Positions 1-5,203 of a stretch of DNA of 5,203 nt are shown one piece after another. The DNA comes from Kiritimatiellia bacterium (GTDB lineage Bacteria; Verrucomicrobiota; Kiritimatiellia; JAAZAB01), in contig JAGYMT010000164.1 of the NCBI GenBank assembly GCA_018400335.1, positions 1 through 5,203 of the forward strand, given 5' to 3'. Position 1 is the stretch's first letter, and each line of letters starts with the position of its first letter. The notes beneath the pieces are model-generated. The model was not told the origin of the DNA. It did not search any database and saw nothing but the letters and a program-made list of their open reading frames with translations. The position numbers were made by a program, and so were the translations under genes.

Positions 1-27
1 TTTGGAAATGGAAAGGAACGAAGATGA
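1..27 (+). CDS. Possible 3' end of an upstream gene (last 8 codons)
   Basis: The frame beginning at base 1 is open for eight codons (FGNGKERR) and ends in TGA at 25-27. This stop overlaps the aldolase start as ATGA, the same 4-base junction seen at 842-845 and 3334-3337. That repetition suggests an upstream gene of the same operon ends here. Eight codons are too few to recognise a family or to prove coding, so this rests only on the junction pattern. Confidence 0.3.
   Translation, partial: FGNGKERR
12..17 (+). promoter_or_regulatory. Ribosome binding site of the aldolase gene
   Basis: AAAGGA lies 6 bases before the ATG at 24 and is a good Shine-Dalgarno match. It supports this start over the ATG at 8, which is in another frame. 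No promoter is visible in the 23 bases available. Confidence 0.6.
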
Positions 28-845
28 ACAAGCGAAGAATGCGTCCGAGCAGGGTGCTGGCGAAGTTGCGGGCCGGCGGGGTGGTGTCGTGTTTCAAATC
101 CAACCTTTCCTGCGCGCGCGCGGTTGAGATCGAGGCCATGGCGGGGTTTGACTGCATCTGGCTTTGCATGGAACATGTTCCCAATGATCTTTCGGTTATC
201 GAGAAGGGCATCCTGGCTGCCAAGATCAATGATGTGGATGTCATGGTTCGCGTGTCGCGCGGCAGCTACAGCGACTACATCAGGCCGCTTGAACTGGATG
301 CCGCCGGGATCATGGTTCCGCACATCATGAGTCTGGCGGACGCGCAGGCTGTGGCTCGCATGACGCGGTTTCATCCGCTTGGCCGTCGTCCGGTGGATGG
401 CGGCAACGCTGACGGCGCGTATTGCGCCATTGATTTCAATGAATACCTTGAAGAGGCCAATGAACAGCGTTTTGTCGTGGCGCAGATCGAGGACCCCGAG
501 CCGTTAGACGAACTCGACGCGATAGCTGCCGTGCCTGGAATTGATATGCTTTTCTTTGGTCCGGGCGATTTCAGTCATGGCATAGGCGCGCCGGGGCAAT
601 GGGATCATCCGAGGCTGCTGGAGGCGCGCAAGCGCGTGGCTGAAGCGGCCTTGCGGCATGGAAAGTTCGCGGGCACGGTTGGCGGCTGCGGGAATTTGGA
701 CGAATTGATCGGATTGGGTTACCGCTTTCTTTCGGTGGGCAGCGACGTGACGGGGCTGGGTCAGCATTGTAACAAGATAATGAGCGATTTCACGAAATGT
801 CCTGCTACGGCGTCATCAAGCATCTATGGGGGATCCGGCAAATGA
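24..845 (+). CDS. HpcH/HpaI aldolase/citrate lyase family protein (class II pyruvate aldolase type)
   Basis: 273 residues, a cytosolic TIM-barrel enzyme close to the usual 250-270 length. The family (HpaI, YfaU/RhmA, GarL) reversibly cleaves 2-keto-3-deoxy acids to pyruvate plus an aldehyde, using a divalent metal. The expected active-site residues are visible: the MEH motif at 49-51 with His51 as the general-base counterpart, Arg76 in VMVRVSRG for pyruvate, Gln154/Glu156 in QIEDPEP, and Asp182 in FFGPGDFS as the second metal ligand. The central segment 120-134 (GRRPVDGGNADGAYC) differs from the glycine/arginine-rich loop I recall in HpaI and YfaU, so the aldehyde partner is probably different. 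The last ~18 residues (256-273) look like a poorly conserved tail. It is the first complete gene of the operon, and its stop overlaps the next start as ATGA. The family is firm. The substrate, and whether it acts in synthesis or cleavage, are unknown. Confidence 0.9.
   Translation: MNKRRMRPSRVLAKLRAGGVVSCFKSNLSCARAVEIEAMAGFDCIWLCMEHVPNDLSVIEKGILAAKINDVDVMVRVSRGSYSDYIRPLELDAAGIMVPHIMSLADAQAVARMTRFHPLGRRPVDGGNADGAYCAIDFNEYLEEANEQRFVVAQIEDPEPLDELDAIAAVPGIDMLFFGPGDFSHGIGAPGQWDHPRLLEARKRVAEAALRHGKFAGTVGGCGNLDELIGLGYRFLSVGSDVTGLGQHCNKIMSDFTKCPATASSSIYGGSGK
828..833 (+). promoter_or_regulatory. Ribosome binding site deciding the start of the first SDR
   Basis: GGGGGA lies 8 bases before the ATG at 842, inside the end of the aldolase gene. 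It favours 842 over the in-frame ATG at 797. The earlier start would add 15 residues with no counterpart in SDR proteins and would overlap the aldolase by about 50 bases. Confidence 0.5.
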
Positions 846-1621
846 GCATTCTTGATGATTTCTCCTTGAAAGGAAAGACGGCGCTCGTGACGGGCGGCGC
901 GGGATTGTATGGAAGGCAGATCGTGCGTGCTCTGGCCGAAGCAGGGGCGCGGACTTATGTCGGATCGCGGAACCTTGATGCCCTTGAGAAACTTGCTGGA
1001 GAACATCGCGCGGAAGGACATGATGTTCGCGCGATACGCATTGATCAGGGCGATGAGCCGTCCGTTCTGGCTGCCCGTGATTTAATCATCAAGGAGAGCG
1101 GAAAGCTGCATATTCTCGTCAACAACGCTGTGGCGCGGACCGTGAAGAAGGGATATTTCGACGATGCGTCCGCGATTGATGAGAGTCTGCGTATTAACGG
1201 CACCGGTCTTATCCTTGTGACAAGGGCTATCGGAGAGGTCATGGCCGACAAGGGTTCTATCATCAACATAGGGTCCATCATGGGGCTGGTCGGCCTTGAA
1301 CCGCTGAATTACAGAGGTACTGACATGTCGGGATGGATGCCCGATTATTTTTTCAACAAGGGCGGCATGGCGAATCTGACACGATTCCTTGCGAGTTATT
1401 ACGGCGCGCGCGGCATTCGCGCTAATTGCGTGCATCCGGGCGGTCTTCAAACTCCTGACCATCCGGAGGCTTTCGTCAGGAATTATAGTGAGCGTACGTG
1501 TCTCGGAAGATTGGCCAATGACAGGGATTTGATGGGCATTATCGCCTTTCTTGCTTCCGATGCCTCGCTTTATATAACCGGCGCCAATATTCCAGTTGAC
1601 GGGGGCTATACCGCAAAATAA
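842..1621 (+). CDS. Short-chain dehydrogenase/reductase (SDR), NADP-type signature
   Basis: 259 residues from the ATG at 842, a classical cytosolic SDR with one Rossmann domain. Visible motifs are the nucleotide-binding loop TGGAGLYG (17-24), NNAV (94-97) where classical SDRs have NNAG, Asn119, catalytic Ser145 (NIGSIMG), and Tyr169/Lys173 in the YxxxK motif (YFFNK). The Asn-Ser-Tyr-Lys tetrad is intact, so it should be active. Strand 2 ends GSRN with Arg43 and no acidic residue, which usually means NADP(H). The insert RGTDMSGWMPDYFF before and across the Tyr, and the C-terminus ANIPVDGGYTAK, resemble SDRs I recall from nonulosonic-acid and surface-glycan loci. The start overlaps the aldolase stop (ATGA) and the stop is 11 bases before the second SDR, suggesting translational coupling. 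It probably oxidises or reduces a sugar hydroxyl/carbonyl; the exact substrate cannot be read from the sequence. Confidence 0.9.
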   Translation: MSILDDFSLKGKTALVTGGAGLYGRQIVRALAEAGARTYVGSRNLDALEKLAGEHRAEGHDVRAIRIDQGDEPSVLAARDLIIKESGKLHILVNNAVARTVKKGYFDDASAIDESLRINGTGLILVTRAIGEVMADKGSIINIGSIMGLVGLEPLNYRGTDMSGWMPDYFFNKGGMANLTRFLASYYGARGIRANCVHPGGLQTPDHPEAFVRNYSERTCLGRLANDRDLMGIIAFLASDASLYITGANIPVDGGYTAK

Positions 1622-1626
1622 GAGGA
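1621..1626 (+). promoter_or_regulatory. Ribosome binding site of the second SDR
   Basis: AGAGGA starts on the last base of the preceding TAA stop and lies 6 bases before the ATG at 1633. It supports that start, which also puts the protein N-terminus where SDR proteins normally begin (MFDLSGK). Confidence 0.55.
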
Positions 1627-1632
1627 TCAAAG

Positions 1633-2409
1633 ATGTTCGATTTATCGGGAAAGGCGGCGCTTGTAGCCGGCGGCGCGGGGTACCTGGGAAGGCCGGTTTG
1701 CCAAAGGCTTGTCGAGTGCGGCTGCGCGGTGGTTGTTGCCGATCTTGACGATACGCGGGTTGACCAGGCAGTGCAGGAAATAAGATCAAGCGCTCCGTCG
1801 TGCAGGATATCAGGTGTCATATTGAACGCCGGAGATGAGGCGTCGGTAAGGGATGCGACGGACCGCGTCGCGCGTGAATATGGCGGACTGGACATCATGG
1901 TGAACTGCACGTATCGGGCCATAGGCAAGCTGGTTGAGGAAATAAGCGGATCCGAATTCGATGATGCCAATCATGTGAATATCACCGGCGCTTTCTTCCT
2001 GTCCCGCGAAGCGGCAAGGGTGATGAGGAATCGCGGCAGTATCGTGCATTTCTCATCCATGTATGGCCAGGTGGCGCCCGACCCGCGAATGTATGAACCG
2101 CCCATGAAGCCCAACCCCATAGAATATGGCGCGGGCAAGGCCGCAATGCTCCAGATGGTAAAATACCTTGCCGTTTATTGGGCGCCGCGCGGCATTCGTG
2201 TGAATGCGGTCGCTCCGGGCCCGTTTCCCAATCCGTCGGTTCAGGCTGAGCATCCGGAATTCGTGAAACGACTGGCCGCAAGAGTTCCGTTGGGCCGGAT
2301 CGGAGCGAGCGAAGAAATCGCCGGAGCCGTGATTTTTCTTGCATCCGACGAGTCGGATTACGTTACCGGTCAGACGATTGAGGTGAACGGCGGCTGGACC
2401 TGCTGGTGA
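1633..2409 (+). CDS. Short-chain dehydrogenase/reductase (SDR), NAD-type signature, flagellin-modification/PtmA-like
   Basis: 258 residues, a second cytosolic SDR, distantly similar to the one just upstream. The cofactor loop is AGGAGYLG (12-19), with Ala where most SDRs have Thr. Asp37 at the end of strand 2 (VVVADLDD) predicts NAD(H). The NNAG motif is replaced by NCTY (91-94). Asn116, Ser142 (FSSMYG) and Tyr165/Lys169 (YGAGK) complete the catalytic tetrad. The stretch 144-165, YGQVAPD followed by an extra loop and NPIEYGAGK, matches the form I recall in SDRs of sialic-acid and flagellin-glycan clusters (PtmA type). It lies 11 bases after the first SDR and 4 bases before the AKR. The opposite cofactor signatures of the two SDRs suggest two separate redox steps rather than a redundant pair. 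SDR family and activity are secure; the substrate is inferred only loosely. Confidence 0.9.
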   Translation: MFDLSGKAALVAGGAGYLGRPVCQRLVECGCAVVVADLDDTRVDQAVQEIRSSAPSCRISGVILNAGDEASVRDATDRVAREYGGLDIMVNCTYRAIGKLVEEISGSEFDDANHVNITGAFFLSREAARVMRNRGSIVHFSSMYGQVAPDPRMYEPPMKPNPIEYGAGKAAMLQMVKYLAVYWAPRGIRVNAVAPGPFPNPSVQAEHPEFVKRLAARVPLGRIGASEEIAGAVIFLASDESDYVTGQTIEVNGGWTCW

Positions 2410-2413
2410 AAAA

Positions 2414-3337
2414 ATGCAATTAGCTACTTGGTGTGATTACAGTTTATCCCGGCTTATGCTGGGGACGGCTCAATTCGGCATGAAATACGGGATCGCGAAC
2501 AGGCAAGGGCAGCTTTCGTATGAAGCTGTTCGGGACATTCTTGCCTGCGCTATCGACGGCGGGGTTAACTGTCTGGATACCGCCGCCATGTATGGCGATA
2601 GCGAGGAGTTTATTGGAAGAGCTTTGCGTGAGCTCGGCGCCGCCGAGAGCATGATCGTGGTCACCAAGCTGCCCCACCTTCCGCCCGACATTGAGACGCG
2701 AAGCGCCGTAAAGGCGTGGATGCGCGAATCAGTGTCCCGTTCTTTGAAACGCTTGCGATTGGACGCGTTGCCGCTGTGCCTTTTTCATAAGGAAGCCGAT
2801 AGTCGTTATCTTGATTTGTTGCTGGATATTAAGAAGGAGGGGGCAATAAGGCGCCTGGGTGTCTCCTGTGATTTTCAACCGGCGCGCGCTATAGAGCTTG
2901 CTTCAGGCGGTGACGTTGACGCATTGCAGATTCCGGCGAACATCCTCGATTCCCGGCACCTTTCCTCCGGCATATTGAGCGAAAAACACGGGAGCGAGCT
3001 GGCCTTGTTCGTCAGGAGCGTGTATTTGCAGGGATTGCTTCTGATGCCGGAAGCTGACATACCCGTTCATCTGAAAGCCGTGCTGCCCGCAAGACGCCGA
3101 TTCGAGCGTATCGCCGAAGAGGCAGGGTTTGGGCTCGCGGAATTGGCGGTTCGTTATATCCTGAGCCTGGAAGGCGTGACATGCGTAATTGCCGGAGTTG
3201 AGTCCGTTGAGCAATTACGGCATAATATAGAATTGTTTTCCAAGAAACCTCTTGACGAAGAATTGATGGCGGCAGTTTCAAGTTGCGTTCCCGTGTTGCC
3301 GGAAGAGATCTTAACCCCGTATCTTTGGAAAAAATGA
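2414..3337 (+). CDS. Aldo/keto reductase (surface-polysaccharide-locus type)
   Basis: 307 residues, a cytosolic (β/α)8-barrel NADPH-dependent oxidoreductase of about normal length. The AKR tetrad is present: Asp55 and Tyr60 in DTAAMYG, Lys85 in VVTKLP, and His125 in CLFHKE. GTAQFGMKYG (17-26) is the conserved first strand and loop. VIAGVESVEQLRHNIE (258-273) is the C-terminal cofactor-phosphate binding segment. RSVYLQGLLL (201-210) is typical, as I recall, of AKRs found in LPS, capsule and flagellin-glycan loci. The ATG at 2414 follows the SDR stop by 4 bases. Only a weak GGTG precedes it, so translation probably depends on coupling to the upstream gene. The next in-frame ATG (Met15) has no ribosome binding site and lies in the first strand. 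Its stop overlaps the amidohydrolase start (ATGA). It likely interconverts a sugar aldehyde or ketone and its alcohol; the substrate is unknown. Confidence 0.9.
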   Translation: MQLATWCDYSLSRLMLGTAQFGMKYGIANRQGQLSYEAVRDILACAIDGGVNCLDTAAMYGDSEEFIGRALRELGAAESMIVVTKLPHLPPDIETRSAVKAWMRESVSRSLKRLRLDALPLCLFHKEADSRYLDLLLDIKKEGAIRRLGVSCDFQPARAIELASGGDVDALQIPANILDSRHLSSGILSEKHGSELALFVRSVYLQGLLLMPEADIPVHLKAVLPARRRFERIAEEAGFGLAELAVRYILSLEGVTCVIAGVESVEQLRHNIELFSKKPLDEELMAAVSSCVPVLPEEILTPYLWKK

Positions 3338-4515
3338 GAAAGGTTGAAAACGACAAATCATCGCTGTGCGTTGTCAATGGCCGGGTGCTTACGCAGGACG
3401 GCATTCTTGTTTCGTCGGCCCTGAATATTGAGTCCGGTCGCATTTCCGGGATCGGCGCCGCGGATATCTCTGGAAATGTTCTGGACGCGGCGGGCGGTTA
3501 CGTGGTTCCGGGTCTCATTGATATTCACACGCATGGGATAGGGATGGAGAGCGCTTTTAGTGACCTTGCCGCATTTGGCGCCAGTGAGGCCGCGGCCGGC
3601 GCGACGACCTTCTTTCCCACGCTTTTTGGTTCTCCGGACGAAATCGCGGAATGCCTGATGCGCCATCTTGCTGATACTGATCGCTTTCGATTGACTCCGA
3701 ATGTCGGCGGTTTTCATCTTGAGTCGCCTTATCTGGCCAAGGCGGGCGGCGGGCTTTCAAAGGACCTTGCGCCGATAAGCAGGAGGTTGACCGACGAGCT
3801 GCTGAAGTCCGGCGGCGGGCACATCCGGATATGGGATATTTCGCCGGAACTGCCGGGAGCGGCGGAAGAGATCAGCTATCTTTCCGGAAAGGGAATCATC
3901 TGCGGCCTCGCGCACACTCGGGCCTCGATTGACGAGGCGCGTGCCGCCGCGGATGCCGGCGCGCGGCTCGTGACTCATCTCTTTGACACTTTCGAAATGC
4001 CGGAGAACACGGCCGCATCAACGGGCGTCTATCCGCCGGGACTGGTGGATTACCTCCTGATCGAGGATCGGCTGGTGTGCGAAATAATCCCGGATGGCAC
4101 CCATGTGCATCCGATCCTGGTCGAAAAGGCTTTGAGATGCAAGCCGGATAACGGAATAGTGTTTATAACCGACGGCAATGCGGGCGCAGGCCTGCCGCCC
4201 GGCGAATATGATTTGCCGCAGGGGAGGGGGCGGGCGAAGATAGACGGACCGAACAACGGGGTGCGGCTGGTGGACAGGGGATTGGTGCTGGCCGGAAGCG
4301 CGCTGACTCCGATTGACTGTTTTCGGAACGCACTGAAAATATTCGGACTCGGCATGCCGGACGCGAGCCGGCTCTGCTCCCTCAATCCGGCAGTCCTGCT
4401 GGGTCTGAACAAAGGACTGATCAGTGAGGGGCGGGACGCTGATATTCTCGTGCTTGATGACAATATGAACATTCGTTACACGATAGCGGGAGGAAAGATT
4501 CTATATGAAATATAA
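3334..4515 (+). CDS. NagA-like amidohydrolase (N-acyl amino-sugar deacetylase family)
   Basis: 393 residues, a cytosolic metal-dependent amidohydrolase related to N-acetylglucosamine-6-phosphate deacetylase, of similar length. Domains in order: a short β-sandwich piece (about 11-58), a TIM barrel, then the closing β-strands (about 365-393, GRDADILVLDDN). Metal and catalytic residues are visible: His65/His67 in PGLIDIHTHG, Glu130 in GFHLESPYL, His194 in GLAHTRA, His215 in THLFDTF, and Asp280 in FITDGNAGAG as catalytic acid/base. His257 in DGTHVHP matches the substrate-binding His of NagA. Deviations suggest another substrate. HLEG is HLES, THLFN is THLFD, and the TGREPGL segment with the phosphate-contacting Arg of E. 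coli NagA reads TGVYPPGL. The HxH pair resembles Bacillus-type rather than E. coli NagA. The ATG at 3334 overlaps the AKR stop and has GGAA at 3327-3330. A TTG at 3283 is also in frame but would add 17 unsupported residues. De-N-acylation is likely; the true substrate is open. Confidence 0.85.
   Translation: MRKVENDKSSLCVVNGRVLTQDGILVSSALNIESGRISGIGAADISGNVLDAAGGYVVPGLIDIHTHGIGMESAFSDLAAFGASEAAAGATTFFPTLFGSPDEIAECLMRHLADTDRFRLTPNVGGFHLESPYLAKAGGGLSKDLAPISRRLTDELLKSGGGHIRIWDISPELPGAAEEISYLSGKGIICGLAHTRASIDEARAAADAGARLVTHLFDTFEMPENTAASTGVYPPGLVDYLLIEDRLVCEIIPDGTHVHPILVEKALRCKPDNGIVFITDGNAGAGLPPGEYDLPQGRGRAKIDGPNNGVRLVDRGLVLAGSALTPIDCFRNALKIFGLGMPDASRLCSLNPAVLLGLNKGLISEGRDADILVLDDNMNIRYTIAGGKILYEI
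4488..4497 (+). promoter_or_regulatory. Strong ribosome binding site before the right-edge frame
   Basis: GGGAGGAAAG, within the last codons of the amidohydrolase gene, ends 7 bases before the ATG at 4505. It is the best Shine-Dalgarno match in the window. It argues that 4505 is a genuine translation start even though what follows looks rearranged. Confidence 0.65.
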
Positions 4516-4777
4516 GCAGGACTGGCCGGATGCCCGGAAACGACTTGAAGCACTGTGGCATGGCGAGCTGCTCGATCGGCCCTGTGTCGCCGTGACGGCG
4601 CCTCTTCCGTCTTTCTACAAGGAGGTCCAGCGCGCGGGAAAGATCGTGCACATTCACCTTCCCAAGGAGAACGTGGAGCCGCTCGTGCGGGAGCTCGATC
4701 CGCGAAGGCTGATGCTGCAGACCGATTGCGGAACGCCGGACGAAGGCACGCGACTCCTGGATTCCGCTAAGAAATGG
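4505..4777 (+). pseudogene. Remnant of a UROD-like (uroporphyrinogen decarboxylase superfamily) gene with the middle missing
   Basis: This segment encodes residues 1-91 of the right-edge frame. It begins like a UROD-superfamily protein: a Trp/Arg-rich helix, then ELLDRPCVAVTAP. From about 4607 it reads like that family's last helix-strand-helix: FYKEVQRAGK, then IVHIHLPKENVEPLVREL, DPRRLMLQTDC, and a final acidic/basic helix ending KKW. Relatives of uroporphyrinogen decarboxylase include corrinoid-dependent methyltransferases, but none of the barrel or the metal site is present here, so no activity is expected. The likely junction is near 4601-4615. It is the sixth operon member by position, so an intact version may originally have followed the amidohydrolase gene. 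Confidence 0.5.
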
Positions 4778-5203
4778 GCCTGCCGTCTTCTTGTCATGTG
4801 CGCCTGCCTGGGCGCGGCGGACGCCGGAGCGCAGACGGAACTAATGCACCGCGAGCTTCCGGATAACCCGGTGATGGCGATTCCCGGGCCGGGCGCTGAG
4901 CTGCAGCTTGATGCCGGTATTCCCGTCTCCGCCGCGCCAACCGTTGTCTACAGCCATGGTGACCCGACCTCATCGGAGCAGTTGATGCTGGAAATGGTGA
5001 ATCGCGCGCGCCTGGATCCGGCGGCGGAGGGAGTTCGCCTCGCAGCGGTCACGAACGCCGATATTCTGGGGGCCTACGATTATTACAGCGTGGACACTAA
5101 CCAGTTAATAAGCGACTTCTCCGGCTATCCGGCCCGGCCTCCGCTTGCCTTCAACGCGGAACTCATCGCCGCGGCTCGCGGACATTCCACCGACATGGCG
5201 GAC
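4505..5203 (+). CDS. Chimeric open frame: UROD-like fragment joined to a secreted CAP-domain protein; cut by right edge
   Basis: 233 codons without a stop, starting 11 bases inside the amidohydrolase gene behind a strong ribosome binding site. Residues 1-34 (MKYKQDWPDARKRLEALW, then ELLDRPCVAVTAPL) look like the N-terminus of a roughly 350-residue UROD-like protein. Residues 35-91 (FYKEVQRAGKIVHIHLPK through DPRRLMLQTDCGTPDE to KKW) look like the C-terminus of the same family, so some 250 central residues seem missing. Residues 89-110 (KKWACRLLVMCACLGAADAGAQ) resemble a signal peptide. From about 150 (SHGDPTSSEQ, NRAR 166-169, PPLAFN 212-217, AAARGHSTDM 222-231) it is the start of a CAP/SCP domain. 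A cytosolic enzyme piece before a secretion signal makes no functional sense, so this is probably a deletion-fusion pseudogene or an assembly chimera. The frame is seen; the family assignments of the pieces are from memory of those families. Confidence 0.7.
   Translation, partial: MKYKQDWPDARKRLEALWHGELLDRPCVAVTAPLPSFYKEVQRAGKIVHIHLPKENVEPLVRELDPRRLMLQTDCGTPDEGTRLLDSAKKWACRLLVMCACLGAADAGAQTELMHRELPDNPVMAIPGPGAELQLDAGIPVSAAPTVVYSHGDPTSSEQLMLEMVNRARLDPAAEGVRLAAVTNADILGAYDYYSVDTNQLISDFSGYPARPPLAFNAELIAAARGHSTDMAD
4769..5203 (+). CDS. 5' part of a secreted CAP (SCP/PR-1-like) domain protein, truncated at the window end
   Basis: Residues are numbered in the frame that starts at 4505. A basic start (KKWACR, 89-94) is followed by a hydrophobic/small stretch (LLVMCACLGAADAGAQ), a plausible signal peptide with cleavage after AGA. 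A low-complexity linker (about 111-150) precedes the CAP domain: EQLMLEMVNRARLDPAAEGV (158-177), a variable loop containing AYDYYSVDTNQLISDF, then RPPLAFNAELIAAARGHSTD with His227, the first conserved CAP-cavity histidine. The second half of the domain is outside the window. Bacterial CAP proteins of this kind are exported and poorly characterised. Its own start codon cannot be found in frame. The codon before KKW is GCT, the only close in-frame ATG (4796) would remove the basic n-region, and the ATG at 4712 lies in the UROD-like tail. That fits a fusion that replaced its native start. Confidence 0.6.

Noticed and set aside
797..841. Earlier in-frame ATG for the first SDR, adding 15 residues.
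   Set aside because: The added residues have no SDR counterpart, and the ATG at 842 has a suitable G-rich ribosome binding site and the operon's typical ATGA overlap.
1082..1789. Long minus-strand open frame (235 codons) across the two SDR genes.
   Set aside because: The encoded protein has no recognisable domain, while the opposite strand carries two intact SDRs with full catalytic motifs. It is a by-product of GC-rich coding sequence.
1948..1959. Adjacent GGATCC and GAATTC (BamHI-EcoRI) sites encoding GSEF, which resembles a vector linker.
   Set aside because: They lie in frame inside a conserved part of the second SDR, just before the expected VNITGAFFLSR helix, with no disruption of the fold, so coincidence is the simpler reading.
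3283..3333. TTG start extending the amidohydrolase by 17 residues.
   Set aside because: It would overlap the aldo/keto reductase by 55 bases, and the ATG at 3334 gives the usual N-terminus and an ATGA junction.
4050..4472. Minus-strand open frame opposite the amidohydrolase gene.
   Set aside because: Its composition is Ser/Pro/Arg-rich with no motif, and it is fully covered by the well-supported amidohydrolase gene.
4555..4770. 71-codon plus-strand open frame in another phase.
   Set aside because: It is an Arg/Ala-rich shadow of the frame that starts at 4505, and it has no recognisable motif.
1..5203. CRISPR arrays, tRNA or rRNA genes, insertion sequence ends, terminators and riboswitches.
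   Set aside because: I read through the window and saw no regularly spaced repeats, tRNA-like clover-leaf, transposase motif or hairpin followed by a T-run; the space between genes is at most 11 bases.

Overview
The window reads as one tightly packed, plus-strand operon fragment with no gene on the minus strand and no non-coding gap longer than about 11 bases. In order it holds: the possible last codons of an upstream gene (1-27), a HpcH/HpaI-type aldolase (24-845), two different short-chain dehydrogenases (842-1621 and 1633-2409), an aldo/keto reductase (2414-3337), a NagA-like amidohydrolase (3334-4515), and an open frame running off the right edge (4505-5203). All five internal gene boundaries are short overlaps or gaps: 4-base ATGA overlaps at two of them, an 11-base overlap at a third, and gaps of 11 and 4 bases at the others. 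No promoter or terminator is visible, so the transcript probably begins to the left of the window.

The genes look like one sugar-acid or amino-sugar pathway. The aldolase family makes or breaks the C-C bond between pyruvate and an aldehyde (2-keto-3-deoxy acids). The two SDRs and the AKR would oxidise or reduce hydroxyl/carbonyl groups, and the amidohydrolase would remove an N-acyl group. From memory, both SDRs and the AKR resemble oxidoreductases that sit in nonulosonic-acid (sialic/legionaminic-like) and flagellin-glycan loci. A biosynthetic role, making a 3-deoxy-ulosonic acid for a surface glycan, is therefore as plausible as sugar catabolism. The window has no NeuB-type synthase, cytidylyltransferase, glycosyltransferase or transporter to decide between them.

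The strangest part is the right end. The frame starting at 4505 opens like a uroporphyrinogen-decarboxylase-like (UROD-like) methyltransferase-family protein. After about 35 residues it seems to jump to that family's C-terminal tail. It then continues without a stop into a signal-peptide-like stretch and the beginning of a secreted CAP (SCP/PR-1) domain protein. This is either a genomic rearrangement that fused two genes and deleted most of one, or an assembly chimera.

The organism is a moderately GC-rich bacterium. The aldolase subtype, the UROD-like protein and the CAP subtype remind me of the Planctomycetota-Verrucomicrobiota-Lentisphaerota group. That is an impression from family resemblance, not a demonstrated assignment.
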